Of a stretch of DNA of 64,000 nt, positions 9,250-18,568 are shown piece after piece. The notes beneath the pieces are model-generated. The model ran no database searches. It worked only from the letters and a program-made list of their open reading frames with translations, and was not told the origin of the DNA. The stretch comes from Desmospora activa DSM 45169 (GTDB taxonomy: Bacteria; Bacillota; Bacilli; Thermoactinomycetales; DSM-45169). A program made the position numbers and the translations under genes. The stretch's first letter is position 1. Every line of letters begins with the position of its first letter. The stretch spans positions 682,001 through 746,000 of the forward strand of contig NZ_PZZP01000001.1 of assembly GCF_003046315.1 (NCBI RefSeq), in the 5' to 3' direction.

Positions 9250-9436
9250 GGTTTTGTTGATTAATTGTACAAAACCATTAGAATTTCTCGCTTTTTAGGG
9301 AACGGGTAAATAGGTGAGATGGTCCATTTCATATGATATGAAATGGATATAAATAGGAAATTACACGAGAATCGACAAGGTTTTACGTTTTCCCTTTTGT
9401 AAGAACTATTTAATTAGGTCATTTTTCTGATATAAT
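9250..9436 (+). promoter_or_regulatory. AT-rich control region of the app-like operon with two dyads
   Basis: This gene-free stretch of nearly 390 bases holds a dyad GGTTTTGT (9250-9257)/ACAAAACC (9269-9276) and a perfect palindrome with 12-base arms around one central G (9323-9334 and 9336-9347, first arm TCCATTTCATAT). An extended -10 promoter, TGATATAAT (9428-9436), lies about 55 bases before the first gene. The palindrome is a likely protein-binding site; the regulator is unknown. Confidence 0.6.
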
Positions 9437-9491
9437 ACATCCGTAGGGGATTACGCACTGCATCGCAACAATTCTCAAGGGGAAAGATGAG

Positions 9492-10499
9492 GTGCACAAG
9501 TTGACAGGATCCGCAGATCTACTGGAAATTCGCAATCTTAAAACGTACTTTTTTACCGATGATGGGCAAGTGCCCGCTGTCAATGGAATCGACCTGAAGA
9601 TTAAAAAAGGAGAAACCCTCGCACTAGTGGGGGAATCCGGTTGTGGCAAGAGTATGACGTCGCTCTCAATCATGGGGCTTGTCCCTGGAACAGGACGGAT
9701 CGTGGAGGGTGAGATCCTGCTGGAAGAGGAGGATCTGACCAAAAAGAACGATCAGGAGTTATCGAAGATTCGGGGAAACGATGTCTCGATGATTTTCCAA
9801 GAACCGATGACTTCCCTCAATCCGGTTCTCACCATTGGGGATCAGATTATGGAGGGGTTGATCCTTCACCAAAAGCTGAACAAGAGCGAAGCGCGGACAC
9901 AAGCGGTTCAAATGTTGAAATTGGTGGGCTTCCCCCGTGCAGAGGACATTGTGGATGAATACCCGCATCAATTGTCCGGCGGCATGCGCCAACGGGCGAT
10001 GATTGCTATCGCCATCGCTTGCAACCCAAAGCTGCTGATCGCCGATGAGCCGACAACGGCACTCGATGTGACGATCCAGGCGCAGATTTTGGATCTGATG
10101 CGCGATGTTAAGGAGAAGCTGCAAACCTCCATCCTGTTGATCACCCATGATTTGGGCGTGGTGGCCGAGATGGCGGAACGCGTAGTCGTGATGTATGCCG
10201 GTAAAGTGGTGGAAGAGGCGGAAGTGACCGATTTGTTCGATAATCCCGCACACCCATATACCACAGGGCTGATTCAGTCCGTTCCCAGCTTGGATGAGGA
10301 AAAAGAACGCCTTTTTTCCATCAAAGGGAATGTCCCTGCCCCTGATGAGCTGCCGCAGGGATGCAAATTTGCCCCTCGTTGCCCAAAAGCGTGGGAGAAA
10401 TGTTACCAAGAGGAACCGGCGCTCTATGAGGCGGGTTCGCAGCGACGGGTACGATGCTTCCTGTATGAAGAGGGGGAAGGGGGGATGAAGGATGAGTGA
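9492..10499 (+). CDS. appD: Oligopeptide ABC transporter ATP-binding protein (AppD/OppD type)
   Basis: One of two ATPases powering peptide import. Walker [10 protein letters not shown] near residue 53, signature LSGGMRQRA, Walker [13 protein letters not shown]. The C-terminal extension is Cys-rich ([15 protein letters not shown]), typical of OppD/DppD family members. It starts with GTG after AAGGGGAAAG. The D-F-A-B-C gene order matches the Bacillus app oligopeptide permease operon, so app names are used. It overlaps the next gene by 8 bases. Confidence 0.9.
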   Translation: MHKLTGSADLLEIRNLKTYFFTDDGQVPAVNGIDLKIKKGETLALVGESGCGKSMTSLSIMGLVPGTGRIVEGEILLEEEDLTKKNDQELSKIRGNDVSMIFQEPMTSLNPVLTIGDQIMEGLILHQKLNKSEARTQAVQMLKLVGFPRAEDIVDEYPHQLSGGMRQRAMIAIAIACNPKLLIADEPTTALDVTIQAQILDLMRDVKEKLQTSILLITHDLGVVAEMAERVVVMYAGKVVEEAEVTDLFDNPAHPYTTGLIQSVPSLDEEKERLFSIKGNVPAPDELPQGCKFAPRCPKAWEKCYQEEPALYEAGSQRRVRCFLYEEGEGGMKDE

Positions 10500-11487
10500 A
10501 GCATTGTTAGAAGTGCAGCAGTTGTCGAAACATTTCCCCATCCGTGGCGGATTGCTAAAGCGCAAGGTGGGAGATGTGAAGGCGGTGGATCAAGTTAGTT
10601 TTAGCGTCGGAAAAGGGGAAACCTTTGCTATTGTCGGTGAATCCGGCTGTGGCAAATCAACCACCGGTCGTACACTACTCCGCCTGCTGGAACCGACTGC
10701 CGGAAAAGTCTTATTTGAAGGAAAAGATATCGCGGGTTTGTCCCGCCGGGAACTGCGGGTCGCTCGTCGGGATATGCAGATGGTGTTTCAGGATCCTTTT
10801 GCTTCCCTAAACCCGACGATGACTGTGGGACAACTGTTGGAAGAGCCGATGGCGATCCATGGCTTATACGACAAAAGTGAGCGCAAAAAAAGAGTACAGG
10901 AGTTAATGGATACCGTCGGTCTTAATGCCGGGTTTGTCCAACGCTACCCCCATGAATTTTCCGGGGGACAACGGCAACGGATCGGCATTGCCCGCTCCCT
11001 GTCGTTGAAGCCGAAGCTGATTATTGCCGATGAACCGGTGTCTGCGTTGGATGTGTCAATCCAGTCCCAGGTACTTAATCTGATGGAAGACTTGCAAGAG
11101 GAATTTTCCTTAACTTATATCTTTATCTCCCATGATTTAAGCGTCGTCAAACATATCGCTGACCGTATCGGCGTCATGTATCTGGGCCGGATGGCGGAAA
11201 TCGCCCCAAAAAAGGCACTTTACGATAAACCGGCTCATCCCTATACCCAAGCGTTGTTGTCAGCGGTGCCGATTCCCAATCCCAGACTGAAGCGGGAGCG
11301 AATCGTTCTCACCGGGGATGTTCCCAGCCCAGCCAATCCGCCGATGGGTTGCGCCTTTCATCCGCGCTGTCCCAAAGCCTTTGATCGTTGCAAGGTGGAA
11401 CGACCGGAGCTGATCCATCTACAAGATGGCCATTATGTCGCCTGTCACCTCTTTGATGAGGAAGGATCACAACAAGCGGCAGGGTAA
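10492..11487 (+). CDS. appF: Oligopeptide ABC transporter ATP-binding protein (AppF/OppF type)
   Basis: Second ATPase of the peptide importer. Walker [11 protein letters not shown]-loop [12 protein letters not shown], signature [10 protein letters not shown], Walker [12 protein letters not shown], and an oligopeptide-transporter C-terminal region with a Cys cluster ([15 protein letters not shown]). It is expected to pair with AppD as a heterodimer bound to the permeases. AppD and AppF overlap, indicating coupled translation. Confidence 0.9.
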   Translation: MSEALLEVQQLSKHFPIRGGLLKRKVGDVKAVDQVSFSVGKGETFAIVGESGCGKSTTGRTLLRLLEPTAGKVLFEGKDIAGLSRRELRVARRDMQMVFQDPFASLNPTMTVGQLLEEPMAIHGLYDKSERKKRVQELMDTVGLNAGFVQRYPHEFSGGQRQRIGIARSLSLKPKLIIADEPVSALDVSIQSQVLNLMEDLQEEFSLTYIFISHDLSVVKHIADRIGVMYLGRMAEIAPKKALYDKPAHPYTQALLSAVPIPNPRLKRERIVLTGDVPSPANPPMGCAFHPRCPKAFDRCKVERPELIHLQDGHYVACHLFDEEGSQQAAG

Positions 11488-11581
11488 AGGGTGAGATTTT
11501 GTGAAGGGGGTGGCGCCCGCCAGGAACGATCGAGATGGAATCATCATTACTTCTCAACTCAACAAGGGGGTTAAACGAAGA

Positions 11582-13258
11582 ATGAAGAAGAAATCGCTTT
11601 TGCTTGCACTATCTTTGGTTATGGTGCTATCGGTTTTCTTGGCCGCCTGCGGCGGTGGGGATAAATCCGCCGATGGCGGGGATGTTGGTGATCCGGTAAA
11701 GGGCGGTTCGGTGACACTGTCGATGTTTAGTGCGCCGACCGGTGTATTTAACCCGGTTTATTATGAAGATCAATATGATTTCAATGTGATCAGCAAGGCT
11801 TTTGACGCCTTGTGGGCATACAATGACGACTTGGAACTGGAAAAACCGTTGCTGGCGAAAGAGTGGGAACTCTCCGAAGACGGCAAAGAATTGACGATCA
11901 CCTTGCAGGATGATATCAAATGGCATGATGGTGAACCCATCACCACCGACGATCTGATCTTTGCTTGGGAGACGATTGCGGCGAAAGACTACTCCGGTTC
12001 TCGTTTCTATACGGTGGAGCAGATCGAGGGTGCCGAGGAGAAGCACGAGGGCAAGGCGAAAAGCATCTCCGGCGTGGAAAAAGTGGATGAACAGACGGTA
12101 AAAGTCACCTTTAAAGAACGGGCTGCCAACGCCTTGGCCAACCTGTGGTCCTACCCGATACCAGAACATATCTTTAAAGGCATGAGTGATGAACAGATAA
12201 AAAACGCTGCTGCTACCAAGAAAGAGCCGGTTGGTTCAGGGCCGTTTAAAATCACCGAAATCAAGCCCAACGAGTATGTCGTATTAGATCGATTTGATGA
12301 TTACTATCGGGGTGAACCTTACCTGGACAAAGTGATTTGGAAGGTAGTAGAGCAGGAAGTGGCTGTCGGCGCCTTGGAAAATGGAGAGATTGACGCTTTG
12401 GGCCAAATCGCACCGACTGAATTTGACGCCCTGAAGAAAAACGAAGACCTGGTAGTGGAAGAGGACCAGGATTTCGGTTATCAATATATGGCCTTTAATC
12501 TGGATAAGAAAAGCGTACAAGATAAAGCGCTCCGTCAAGCGATCACATACGGTATTAACCGTCAAGCGCTTGTAGATGGATTGCTTAAGGGTCACGGCTC
12601 AGTGCTGAACCAACATATACCGCAACGGAGCTGGGCTTATAACAAAGACTTAGACGATGCTTACTCTTACGATCCGGATGAGGCGAAAAAGATTTTGAAA
12701 GATGCCGGTTATGAGGATAAAGACGGAGACGGGTTTGTGGAAAATCCCGACGGGAAGAAACTGCAACTCACTTTGTCCTACCCCACTGGAAACCCAATCA
12801 GGGAGAAGTCTGCCCCGATCATTGTGGAAGATCTGAAGAAGATCGGTGTCAACATGAAGCTGAATCGACCCACTGAGGCAAGTGTTCATTTTGACAATAT
12901 CGAAAAAGGGAAATATGAAGTAGCCCTAGCTGGTTGGAGCCTGACTCCCGATCCGGATCCCTCCGGCATCTGGCTGAGTACCGATAAATGGAACTACGCC
13001 CGTTGGAAAAACAAAGAAAGTGACGAGTTGATCAAAAAGGGCGTCTATTCCAAAGATGCTTTGGATCAAGACAAACGGGCACAGATCTATCAAGAATGGA
13101 CTGAAGTAGTAAGCGAAGACGCTCCCTTTGTTTTCTTGTATGCTCAGAACTGGATCGAAGCCTGGAACCAACGGGTACAAGGCGTCAAATTTGGCTATAG
13201 TGGCGCTCTTGAAAGTGAAGATGCTCATGAATGGTGGATTCCAGAAAACCAGCAGTAA
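11582..13258 (+). CDS. appA: Oligopeptide-binding lipoprotein (AppA/OppA type)
   Basis: Peptide-binding receptor of the importer (SBP family 5). The N-terminus MKKKSLLLALSLV followed by the lipobox FLAACGGG (Cys about residue 22) predicts a lipid-anchored surface protein. The upstream in-frame GTG at 11501 would put 27 residues before the signal peptide, so the ATG at 11582 is preferred; AAGGGGG lies about 13 bases upstream. The internal WHDGEPITTDDLIFAWE region is characteristic of the family. Length 558 is normal. Confidence 0.93.
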   Translation: MKKKSLLLALSLVMVLSVFLAACGGGDKSADGGDVGDPVKGGSVTLSMFSAPTGVFNPVYYEDQYDFNVISKAFDALWAYNDDLELEKPLLAKEWELSEDGKELTITLQDDIKWHDGEPITTDDLIFAWETIAAKDYSGSRFYTVEQIEGAEEKHEGKAKSISGVEKVDEQTVKVTFKERAANALANLWSYPIPEHIFKGMSDEQIKNAAATKKEPVGSGPFKITEIKPNEYVVLDRFDDYYRGEPYLDKVIWKVVEQEVAVGALENGEIDALGQIAPTEFDALKKNEDLVVEEDQDFGYQYMAFNLDKKSVQDKALRQAITYGINRQALVDGLLKGHGSVLNQHIPQRSWAYNKDLDDAYSYDPDEAKKILKDAGYEDKDGDGFVENPDGKKLQLTLSYPTGNPIREKSAPIIVEDLKKIGVNMKLNRPTEASVHFDNIEKGKYEVALAGWSLTPDPDPSGIWLSTDKWNYARWKNKESDELIKKGVYSKDALDQDKRAQIYQEWTEVVSEDAPFVFLYAQNWIEAWNQRVQGVKFGYSGALESEDAHEWWIPENQQ

Positions 13259-13283
13259 ATGAAACGGATCGCAGTAAGGAAAG

Positions 13284-13329
13284 ACGGGCGTGCCAGCAGT
13301 GGAATCACGGCTGCACGCCCGTTTCTTTT
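13284..13329 (+). terminator. Intra-operon hairpin after appA
   Basis: Ten-base arms ACGGGCGTGC/GCACGCCCGT with a 19-base loop are followed by TTCTTTT. It lies between the receptor gene and the permease genes. Partial termination or 3'-end protection here would yield more receptor than permease, as seen in many binding-protein operons. Confidence 0.7.
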
Positions 13330-13396
13330 GTAGCGACGGGTATTCAGATGCGCTGATTGTAGTTTTAATCTAAATGCGGGAAAGGGGGCTCTTTCA

Positions 13397-14359
13397 ATGT
13401 ATCAGTACATTTTGCGACGTACACTCATCTTTATCCCCATGCTGATCGTGATCTCGATGCTGTTGTTTGCGTTGGTTCAGATTGCTCCCGGTGATGCTTT
13501 TACTGGACAGTTAGATCCCAATCAGGATGCGGAGTATTATGAGGAGCTCCGTGCACGCTTCGGTTTGGACAAACATCCAGTGGAACAATATATTGCTTGG
13601 GCCGGCAACTTTATTCAGGGTGAGATGGGTATCTCTTTTCGTCACCGACTGCCAGTAAATGAAATGATCACCGATCGAATCGGCAATACCCTCTTCCTGG
13701 CGGTCTTCTCCTTACTCCTCACTTATGCCATAGCCGTTCCCTTAGGCATTTTCTCAGCCCAATACCCATACAGCAAGTCGGATTACACTTTGACAGGTTT
13801 GGCTTTTATTGGGATATCAATGCCTAGTTTTTTTGCAGGATTATTACTCATTTATTTCTTCTCTTTTAGTCTGGGCTGGTTTCCATATAGTGGAACAGTG
13901 ACAGCGGGAGCGGGTTACCAGGGGTTGGAGGCGTTCTTTGATCGTGTTTATCACACGATTTTGCCTGCGGTGACACTGGCGATCATCAGTATAGCCTCGT
14001 ATACCCGTTATATCCGCTCCAGTGTCTTACAGGCTAAAATCCAAGATTATGTCCGAACAGCCTATGCCAAAGGAGTACCCGCCAAAATCGTCTTGCGCAA
14101 ACATGTGTTGCGGAATGCGTTGTTGCCGTTGGTAACTTTGTTTGGTTTAGACGTGGGCTTTATTGTGAGTGGAGCGGTTATCACGGAAACGATTTTCACT
14201 TATCCGGGATTGGGGCAGTTACTGGTTGATTCGATCATTAACCGTGATTATCCCATCATGATGGGTGTGACGATGATTTTGGCCACGTTTGTTCTGCTTG
14301 GAAATCTGCTCGCCGATATCCTTTACGCGATCGTGGATCCGCGAATCCGTTACGATTGA
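13397..14359 (+). CDS. appB: Oligopeptide ABC transporter permease (AppB/OppB type)
   Basis: First transmembrane subunit (320 residues): a typical start MYQYILRRTLIFIPMLIVIS, about six hydrophobic segments, and an EAA loop around residues 215-235 (RTAYAKGVPAKIVLRKH). AAAGGGGG precedes the ATG. It lies 138 bases after appA, behind the intra-operon hairpin. Confidence 0.93.
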   Translation: MYQYILRRTLIFIPMLIVISMLLFALVQIAPGDAFTGQLDPNQDAEYYEELRARFGLDKHPVEQYIAWAGNFIQGEMGISFRHRLPVNEMITDRIGNTLFLAVFSLLLTYAIAVPLGIFSAQYPYSKSDYTLTGLAFIGISMPSFFAGLLLIYFFSFSLGWFPYSGTVTAGAGYQGLEAFFDRVYHTILPAVTLAIISIASYTRYIRSSVLQAKIQDYVRTAYAKGVPAKIVLRKHVLRNALLPLVTLFGLDVGFIVSGAVITETIFTYPGLGQLLVDSIINRDYPIMMGVTMILATFVLLGNLLADILYAIVDPRIRYD

Positions 14360-14372
14360 GAGGTGATCAACG

Positions 14373-15296
14373 ATGTCACAACCTGCTGTGCAATCAGATA
14401 TAATTGAACCGCAATTAAACCAGACTCCAGAAAAGAAAAAGGGTAAATCTCCACTGCAATTGGCCTTCCGCCGCTTTATCCGTAATAAAATGGCGATTGC
14501 GGGAATCATCATTCTCACCATTATTACCCTGACAAGTGTATTTGCACCGTTGATCGCCAACCATGATCCCTATGCCACCGACTTGTACAATACAAGAGCG
14601 GAGCCTAGCGCTGATCATTGGCTGGGAACAGATGACAGTGGTCGTGATCTGTTTTCACGATTGCTGTATGGCGGGCGGATCTCTTTATTAATCGGCTTTG
14701 CCACCATGGTGGGAACGGTTTGCATTGGAGCAGTGGTCGGTGCCTTGGCTGGATATTACGGACGTTGGATCGATGCGGTAGTAATGCGCATTTCGGATGT
14801 GGTGCTGGCTTTGCCCAGTTTGTTGTTGATTTTATTTGTGGTGGCCATCTTGCCGCAATCGGGTGCAGGGATATTAATACTGGTCCTGTGCTTGACCGTA
14901 TGGCCGACGACAGCACGCTTGGTGCGTGCAGAATTTCTCTCCTTACGAGAACAAGAATATGTGTTGAGCGCACGCTCCATTGGAGCGAAAGATTCCCGTA
15001 TCATCTTTCGCCATATGCTGCCCAATACCGTTGCCCCGATTATTGTAAATGCGACCCTGTTGATGGGATCGATGATTACAATTGAGGCAGCCCTCAGCTT
15101 CCTTGGTTTCGGTGTGCCGGAACCGACTCCCACCTGGGGCAATATGCTGAATGCCGCCCGTAACTTCCGTATCCTGCAAAATGAACCTTGGGTATGGATG
15201 CCGCCAGGCTTTCTGATCGTGTTGACGGTGTTGTCCATCAACTTCATTGGGGATGGACTGCGTGACGCCTTTGACACTAAATCATCCCGACGTTGA
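14373..15296 (+). CDS. appC: Oligopeptide ABC transporter permease (AppC/OppC type)
   Basis: Second transmembrane subunit, 307 residues. The OppC N-terminal domain (FRRFIRNKMAIAGIIILTI) precedes six hydrophobic segments. HWLGTDDSGRDLFSRLLYG and the EAA-loop region VLSARSIGAKDSRIIFRH are OppC signatures. It starts 13 bases after appB and ends the operon. Confidence 0.93.
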   Translation: MSQPAVQSDIIEPQLNQTPEKKKGKSPLQLAFRRFIRNKMAIAGIIILTIITLTSVFAPLIANHDPYATDLYNTRAEPSADHWLGTDDSGRDLFSRLLYGGRISLLIGFATMVGTVCIGAVVGALAGYYGRWIDAVVMRISDVVLALPSLLLILFVVAILPQSGAGILILVLCLTVWPTTARLVRAEFLSLREQEYVLSARSIGAKDSRIIFRHMLPNTVAPIIVNATLLMGSMITIEAALSFLGFGVPEPTPTWGNMLNAARNFRILQNEPWVWMPPGFLIVLTVLSINFIGDGLRDAFDTKSSRR

Positions 15297-15327
15297 TTAA
15301 TCTTCCACACATTTATAAAAGACACCT

Positions 15328-15454
15328 AAGACGAGGCTGCCAAGCAAACGGCGGTCTTGTTTTTTAAAATAGGCGGATTTAGCAATGTGTCAATGATGCG
15401 GTTTTTATAACATGAATCATTCGTGATGTTGACGCCTGATACTGGCGTCTTTTT
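15328..15454 (+). terminator. Two successive terminators after the app-like operon
   Basis: An imperfect hairpin AAGAC…GTCTT (15328-15358) is followed by TGTTTTTT. A clean second one has GACGCC/GGCGTC arms (15431-15436, 15444-15449) followed by TTTTT. Both lie before the spore germination operon, insulating it. Confidence 0.7.
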
Positions 15455-15545
15455 ATATGGCAAGAATGGTTGTAAGTAATTTGGAAAAAATAACCCCACA
15501 ATGATGGAGTATGAGGTCAGAATGGCTTAAGTAGGATGGGATCCC

Positions 15546-17102
15546 ATGTCATTACGTAATCGTTTACGAAAGCGCACGGACAGTAAGCAAAAAGACTCTT
15601 TGCTCCCCGATCTGCAAATAAACGTGCAGAAGGTGAAGGAGATGCTGGGCGACAGCTCGGATCTAAATCTACGGGAGATCAAGGTGGGGCGAGACGGATT
15701 GACCTTGGGTGTGATGTACATCGAAGGGTTGGTTGATACCAAGGTCGTAAACAACAATCTATTGGAACCGTTACAATCCTTAAGCACCTCCTCTGCTGAT
15801 ATAGAGGGGTTGGTAAAAGGAGATCCTGATCGATTGATCGATGCTTCCATTTATGTTGTGGGAGTCGATAAGGTGCGCGATTTTCCTAGTCTGTCGCAGG
15901 CACTGTTGTCAGGCGATACAGTGATACTGATCGACGGGGAAGAACAGGGCTATGCCGTTGATACCCGCGGGGGAGGAGAGCGGGGAGTGACGGAGCCCTC
16001 TTCACAATCAGTGGTGCGGGGGCCACGGGAGGGGTTTTCAGAAAACCTGCGTACCAACACCGCTCTGATTCGGAGGCGGGTCCGCGATACCCATCTGCGC
16101 CTGGAAACGCGATCCATCGGGAGAGTGACCAAAACCGAGATCGGCATCATGTACATTCAAGGCATTGTGAACGACAAAATAGTGGAAGAAGTGCGAAGGC
16201 GGCTGGACCGTATCGATATTGACAGCATTTTGGAGAGTGGATACATCGAAGAATTGATCCAGGATGAAACGTTTACCCCCTTTCCCACGGTGTACAATAC
16301 CGAGCGTCCCGATATTGTGGCGGGTAGTTTATTGGAAGGACGGGTGGCGATTCTGGTGAATGGAACGCCGTTTGTGCTCTTGGTTCCGTCTCTGTTTGTG
16401 GAGTTTTTTCAGTCGGTGGAAGATTATTATCAACGGGCGGATATTGCTACATTGCTCCGGCTGTTACGTTTTTTGGCAATGTCCATCAATTTACTGTTGC
16501 CCTCTCTCTATATCGCGATTACCACGTTTCATCAAGAACTGTTGCCAACGACGTTGCTGTATACCTTAGCGGCACAACGGGAAGGGGTTCCGTTTCCGGC
16601 ATTTGTAGAAGCGCTTTTGATGGAGTCGTTGTTTGAAATTTTGCGGGAGGCGGGTATTCGCATGCCGCGAGCCATTGGTCAGGCAGTTTCAATCGTCGGC
16701 ACGGTGGTGATCGGATTGACCGGTGTACAGGCGGGGTTGGCATCTGCTGCGATGACGATTGTCGTGTCGGTTACTGCCATCTCTAGCTTTATCGCGCCTG
16801 CGTACAATATCGCAATCTCGGTACGGATATTGCGATATTTGTTTATGGCTGCGGCCGCGTCCTTCGGTCTATACGGGATTACAATAGGCCTGATTGCCCT
16901 CGTTCTTCATCTGTGTAGCTTACGCTCCTTTGGTGTTCCATATATGAGCCCGTTCGCTCCTTTCGATTGGTCGGACCAAAAAGACAGCTTTTTCCGGGTG
17001 CCTCTCTGGAACATGATTACGCGACCGCGCTTGCTTGCTCCCAAGAACCGCAGACGGGAGAACACACCGCCCCCTTCCCCCCAAGCAGAAGGAGGTGAAT
17101 AA
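15546..17102 (+). CDS. gerKA: Spore germinant receptor subunit A (GerA/GerKA family)
   Basis: A subunit of a germinant receptor in the spore inner membrane. A large hydrophilic N-domain (about residues 1-290) carries two repeated motifs (GVMYIEGLVDTKVV near 56 and GIMYIQGIVNDKIVEEV near 200). About five C-terminal membrane segments follow, with the family motif around PFVLLVPSLFVEFFQ. The 518-residue length is typical. The order A-C-(D)-B matches Bacillus gerK, but the germinant cannot be inferred. Forespore (SigG) expression is expected for the family; I could not identify a convincing SigG promoter. Confidence 0.92.
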   Translation: MSLRNRLRKRTDSKQKDSLLPDLQINVQKVKEMLGDSSDLNLREIKVGRDGLTLGVMYIEGLVDTKVVNNNLLEPLQSLSTSSADIEGLVKGDPDRLIDASIYVVGVDKVRDFPSLSQALLSGDTVILIDGEEQGYAVDTRGGGERGVTEPSSQSVVRGPREGFSENLRTNTALIRRRVRDTHLRLETRSIGRVTKTEIGIMYIQGIVNDKIVEEVRRRLDRIDIDSILESGYIEELIQDETFTPFPTVYNTERPDIVAGSLLEGRVAILVNGTPFVLLVPSLFVEFFQSVEDYYQRADIATLLRLLRFLAMSINLLLPSLYIAITTFHQELLPTTLLYTLAAQREGVPFPAFVEALLMESLFEILREAGIRMPRAIGQAVSIVGTVVIGLTGVQAGLASAAMTIVVSVTAISSFIAPAYNIAISVRILRYLFMAAAASFGLYGITIGLIALVLHLCSLRSFGVPYMSPFAPFDWSDQKDSFFRVPLWNMITRPRLLAPKNRRRENTPPPSPQAEGGE

Positions 17103-17105
17103 GGG

Positions 17106-18317
17106 ATGAAATGGAAACGGATTGGAATCGTTTGTTTGATTGTTGTGATCGGGTTTAGTACCCTTACCGGCTGCTGGAATCGCCGTGAGATGAACCAGCT
17201 TTCAATTGCCGGCATGTTAGGGGTAGATAAAATTGGGGACGAATACATTGTCTCCGCGCAAGTGATCAACCCGGGAAAAGTATTTTTACCTGAAGGTGGC
17301 GGGACAAATCAGAGTCCGGTTATTACTTATATAGAGAATGGAGAGACTCTTTTTGAAGCCTTTCGCAAGCTGACGCAAAAGTTTCCACGCAAACTGTATC
17401 TGCCTTATGTGCAGGTGGTTATCATTGGGGAAGATTTGGCGAAAGAAGGAATCACGCGACCGTTGGATGTATTGGTGCGCGATCACAATGTCCGACCGGA
17501 TCTGTATTTGGCGGTGGCTAAGGGAACGACGGCTTTATCGTTAGTCAAGATATTGACGCCCCTGGAAGAGATTCCGGCGATTAAATTGACGCGATCAATG
17601 GAGATATCGTCGCAGCAGTGGGCGGAAACAAGTAAAGTGAAACTATATCAATTGGCTTCCGATCTGGTTCACCCCGGGATTCAAACGCACTTGCCAGGGA
17701 TTGAAGTGATTGGAAATCCCGATGAAGGAGAAAATACCGATACTTTGAATAAAAGCACCTTGTCCACATTTCTGAGGATTGACGGTATCGCCGTATTTTG
17801 GGACGGAAAATTAAAAGGCTGGTTGAACCAAAGGGAAAGCGAGGGATTTAACTTTGCCAAGGGAGAGGTTAACAGTACATTGGTAGATGTTCCTTGTGGA
17901 GAACAGGGCGGAAAAGTAGGAATGGAGGTTGTTCGTACTAAGTCCACGATTGAAGGGGACATGGTGAGAAGGCGTCCCAGGGGACGTATCGCTGTTGAGG
18001 TAGAGGCAAATGTGGCGGAAGTGGAATGTCCAATTGACTTAAACGATCCAAGCGTGATCGACGATCTGGTAAGACAGACGGAACAAGCTATTGCGAAAAA
18101 AGTAAACCAATCCTTGGAACGGTTGCAACACCAATATCATTCGGACATTTTCGGGTTTGGGGTTGCACTGCAACGATCCCATCCTCAACAGTGGAGGCGC
18201 TGGGAGAAACAATGGGATCGAGTCTTCAGTCAAATGCCGATCAAGGTGGATATCGATGTGGAGATTCGCCAGTTGGGTTCATTGGGCAATACATTGGAGC
18301 GCGAATTGAAGGAGTAG
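17106..18317 (+). CDS. gerKC: Spore germinant receptor lipoprotein subunit C (Ger(x)C family)
   Basis: Lipoprotein partner of the germinant receptor. The signal peptide ends in the lipobox STLTGCWNRREMN (Cys about residue 23), and the WNRREMN stretch is highly characteristic of GerC proteins. The 403-residue length is normal, with the three-domain Ger(x)C fold expected. It starts 3 bases after subunit A, with AGAAGGAGGTG inside the end of that gene as ribosome site. Confidence 0.93.
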   Translation: MKWKRIGIVCLIVVIGFSTLTGCWNRREMNQLSIAGMLGVDKIGDEYIVSAQVINPGKVFLPEGGGTNQSPVITYIENGETLFEAFRKLTQKFPRKLYLPYVQVVIIGEDLAKEGITRPLDVLVRDHNVRPDLYLAVAKGTTALSLVKILTPLEEIPAIKLTRSMEISSQQWAETSKVKLYQLASDLVHPGIQTHLPGIEVIGNPDEGENTDTLNKSTLSTFLRIDGIAVFWDGKLKGWLNQRESEGFNFAKGEVNSTLVDVPCGEQGGKVGMEVVRTKSTIEGDMVRRRPRGRIAVEVEANVAEVECPIDLNDPSVIDDLVRQTEQAIAKKVNQSLERLQHQYHSDIFGFGVALQRSHPQQWRRWEKQWDRVFSQMPIKVDIDVEIRQLGSLGNTLERELKE

Positions 18318-18324
18318 ATGAAAT

Positions 18325-18555
18325 GTGTGGTCGATTATCGGTGTATTGGTGGTGGCAGCTGTTTTGTGGATGATGGAGTGGCGCCACTTGCCTCCTTCTA
18401 TGCAAAAAGAGCGGTGGGTGTTTGCCATTTTTATGCTGGTGGGCACCTCGTTAAACGTGATGTGGTATCTCGGTTGGACCTTGCCCAATCCGGCGGATTG
18501 GCTGACAGCAGTGTATCGACCGATCATCGATTGGACCGCGAAAGTCATGGGATGA
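18325..18555 (+). CDS. Small two-helix membrane protein, putative germinant receptor D subunit
   Basis: A 76-residue protein with two hydrophobic segments (about residues 2-17 and 31-52) separated by a basic loop, starting at GTG about 10 bases after AAGGAG. Short two-helix D subunits encoded within or next to GerA-type operons are known to modulate receptor function. Position between C and B and tight spacing support this role. An ATG at 18318 in another frame gives an unlikely sequence. Confidence 0.75.
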   Translation: MWSIIGVLVVAAVLWMMEWRHLPPSMQKERWVFAIFMLVGTSLNVMWYLGWTLPNPADWLTAVYRPIIDWTAKVMG

Positions 18556-18568
18556 AGGGGTTTTTGGA

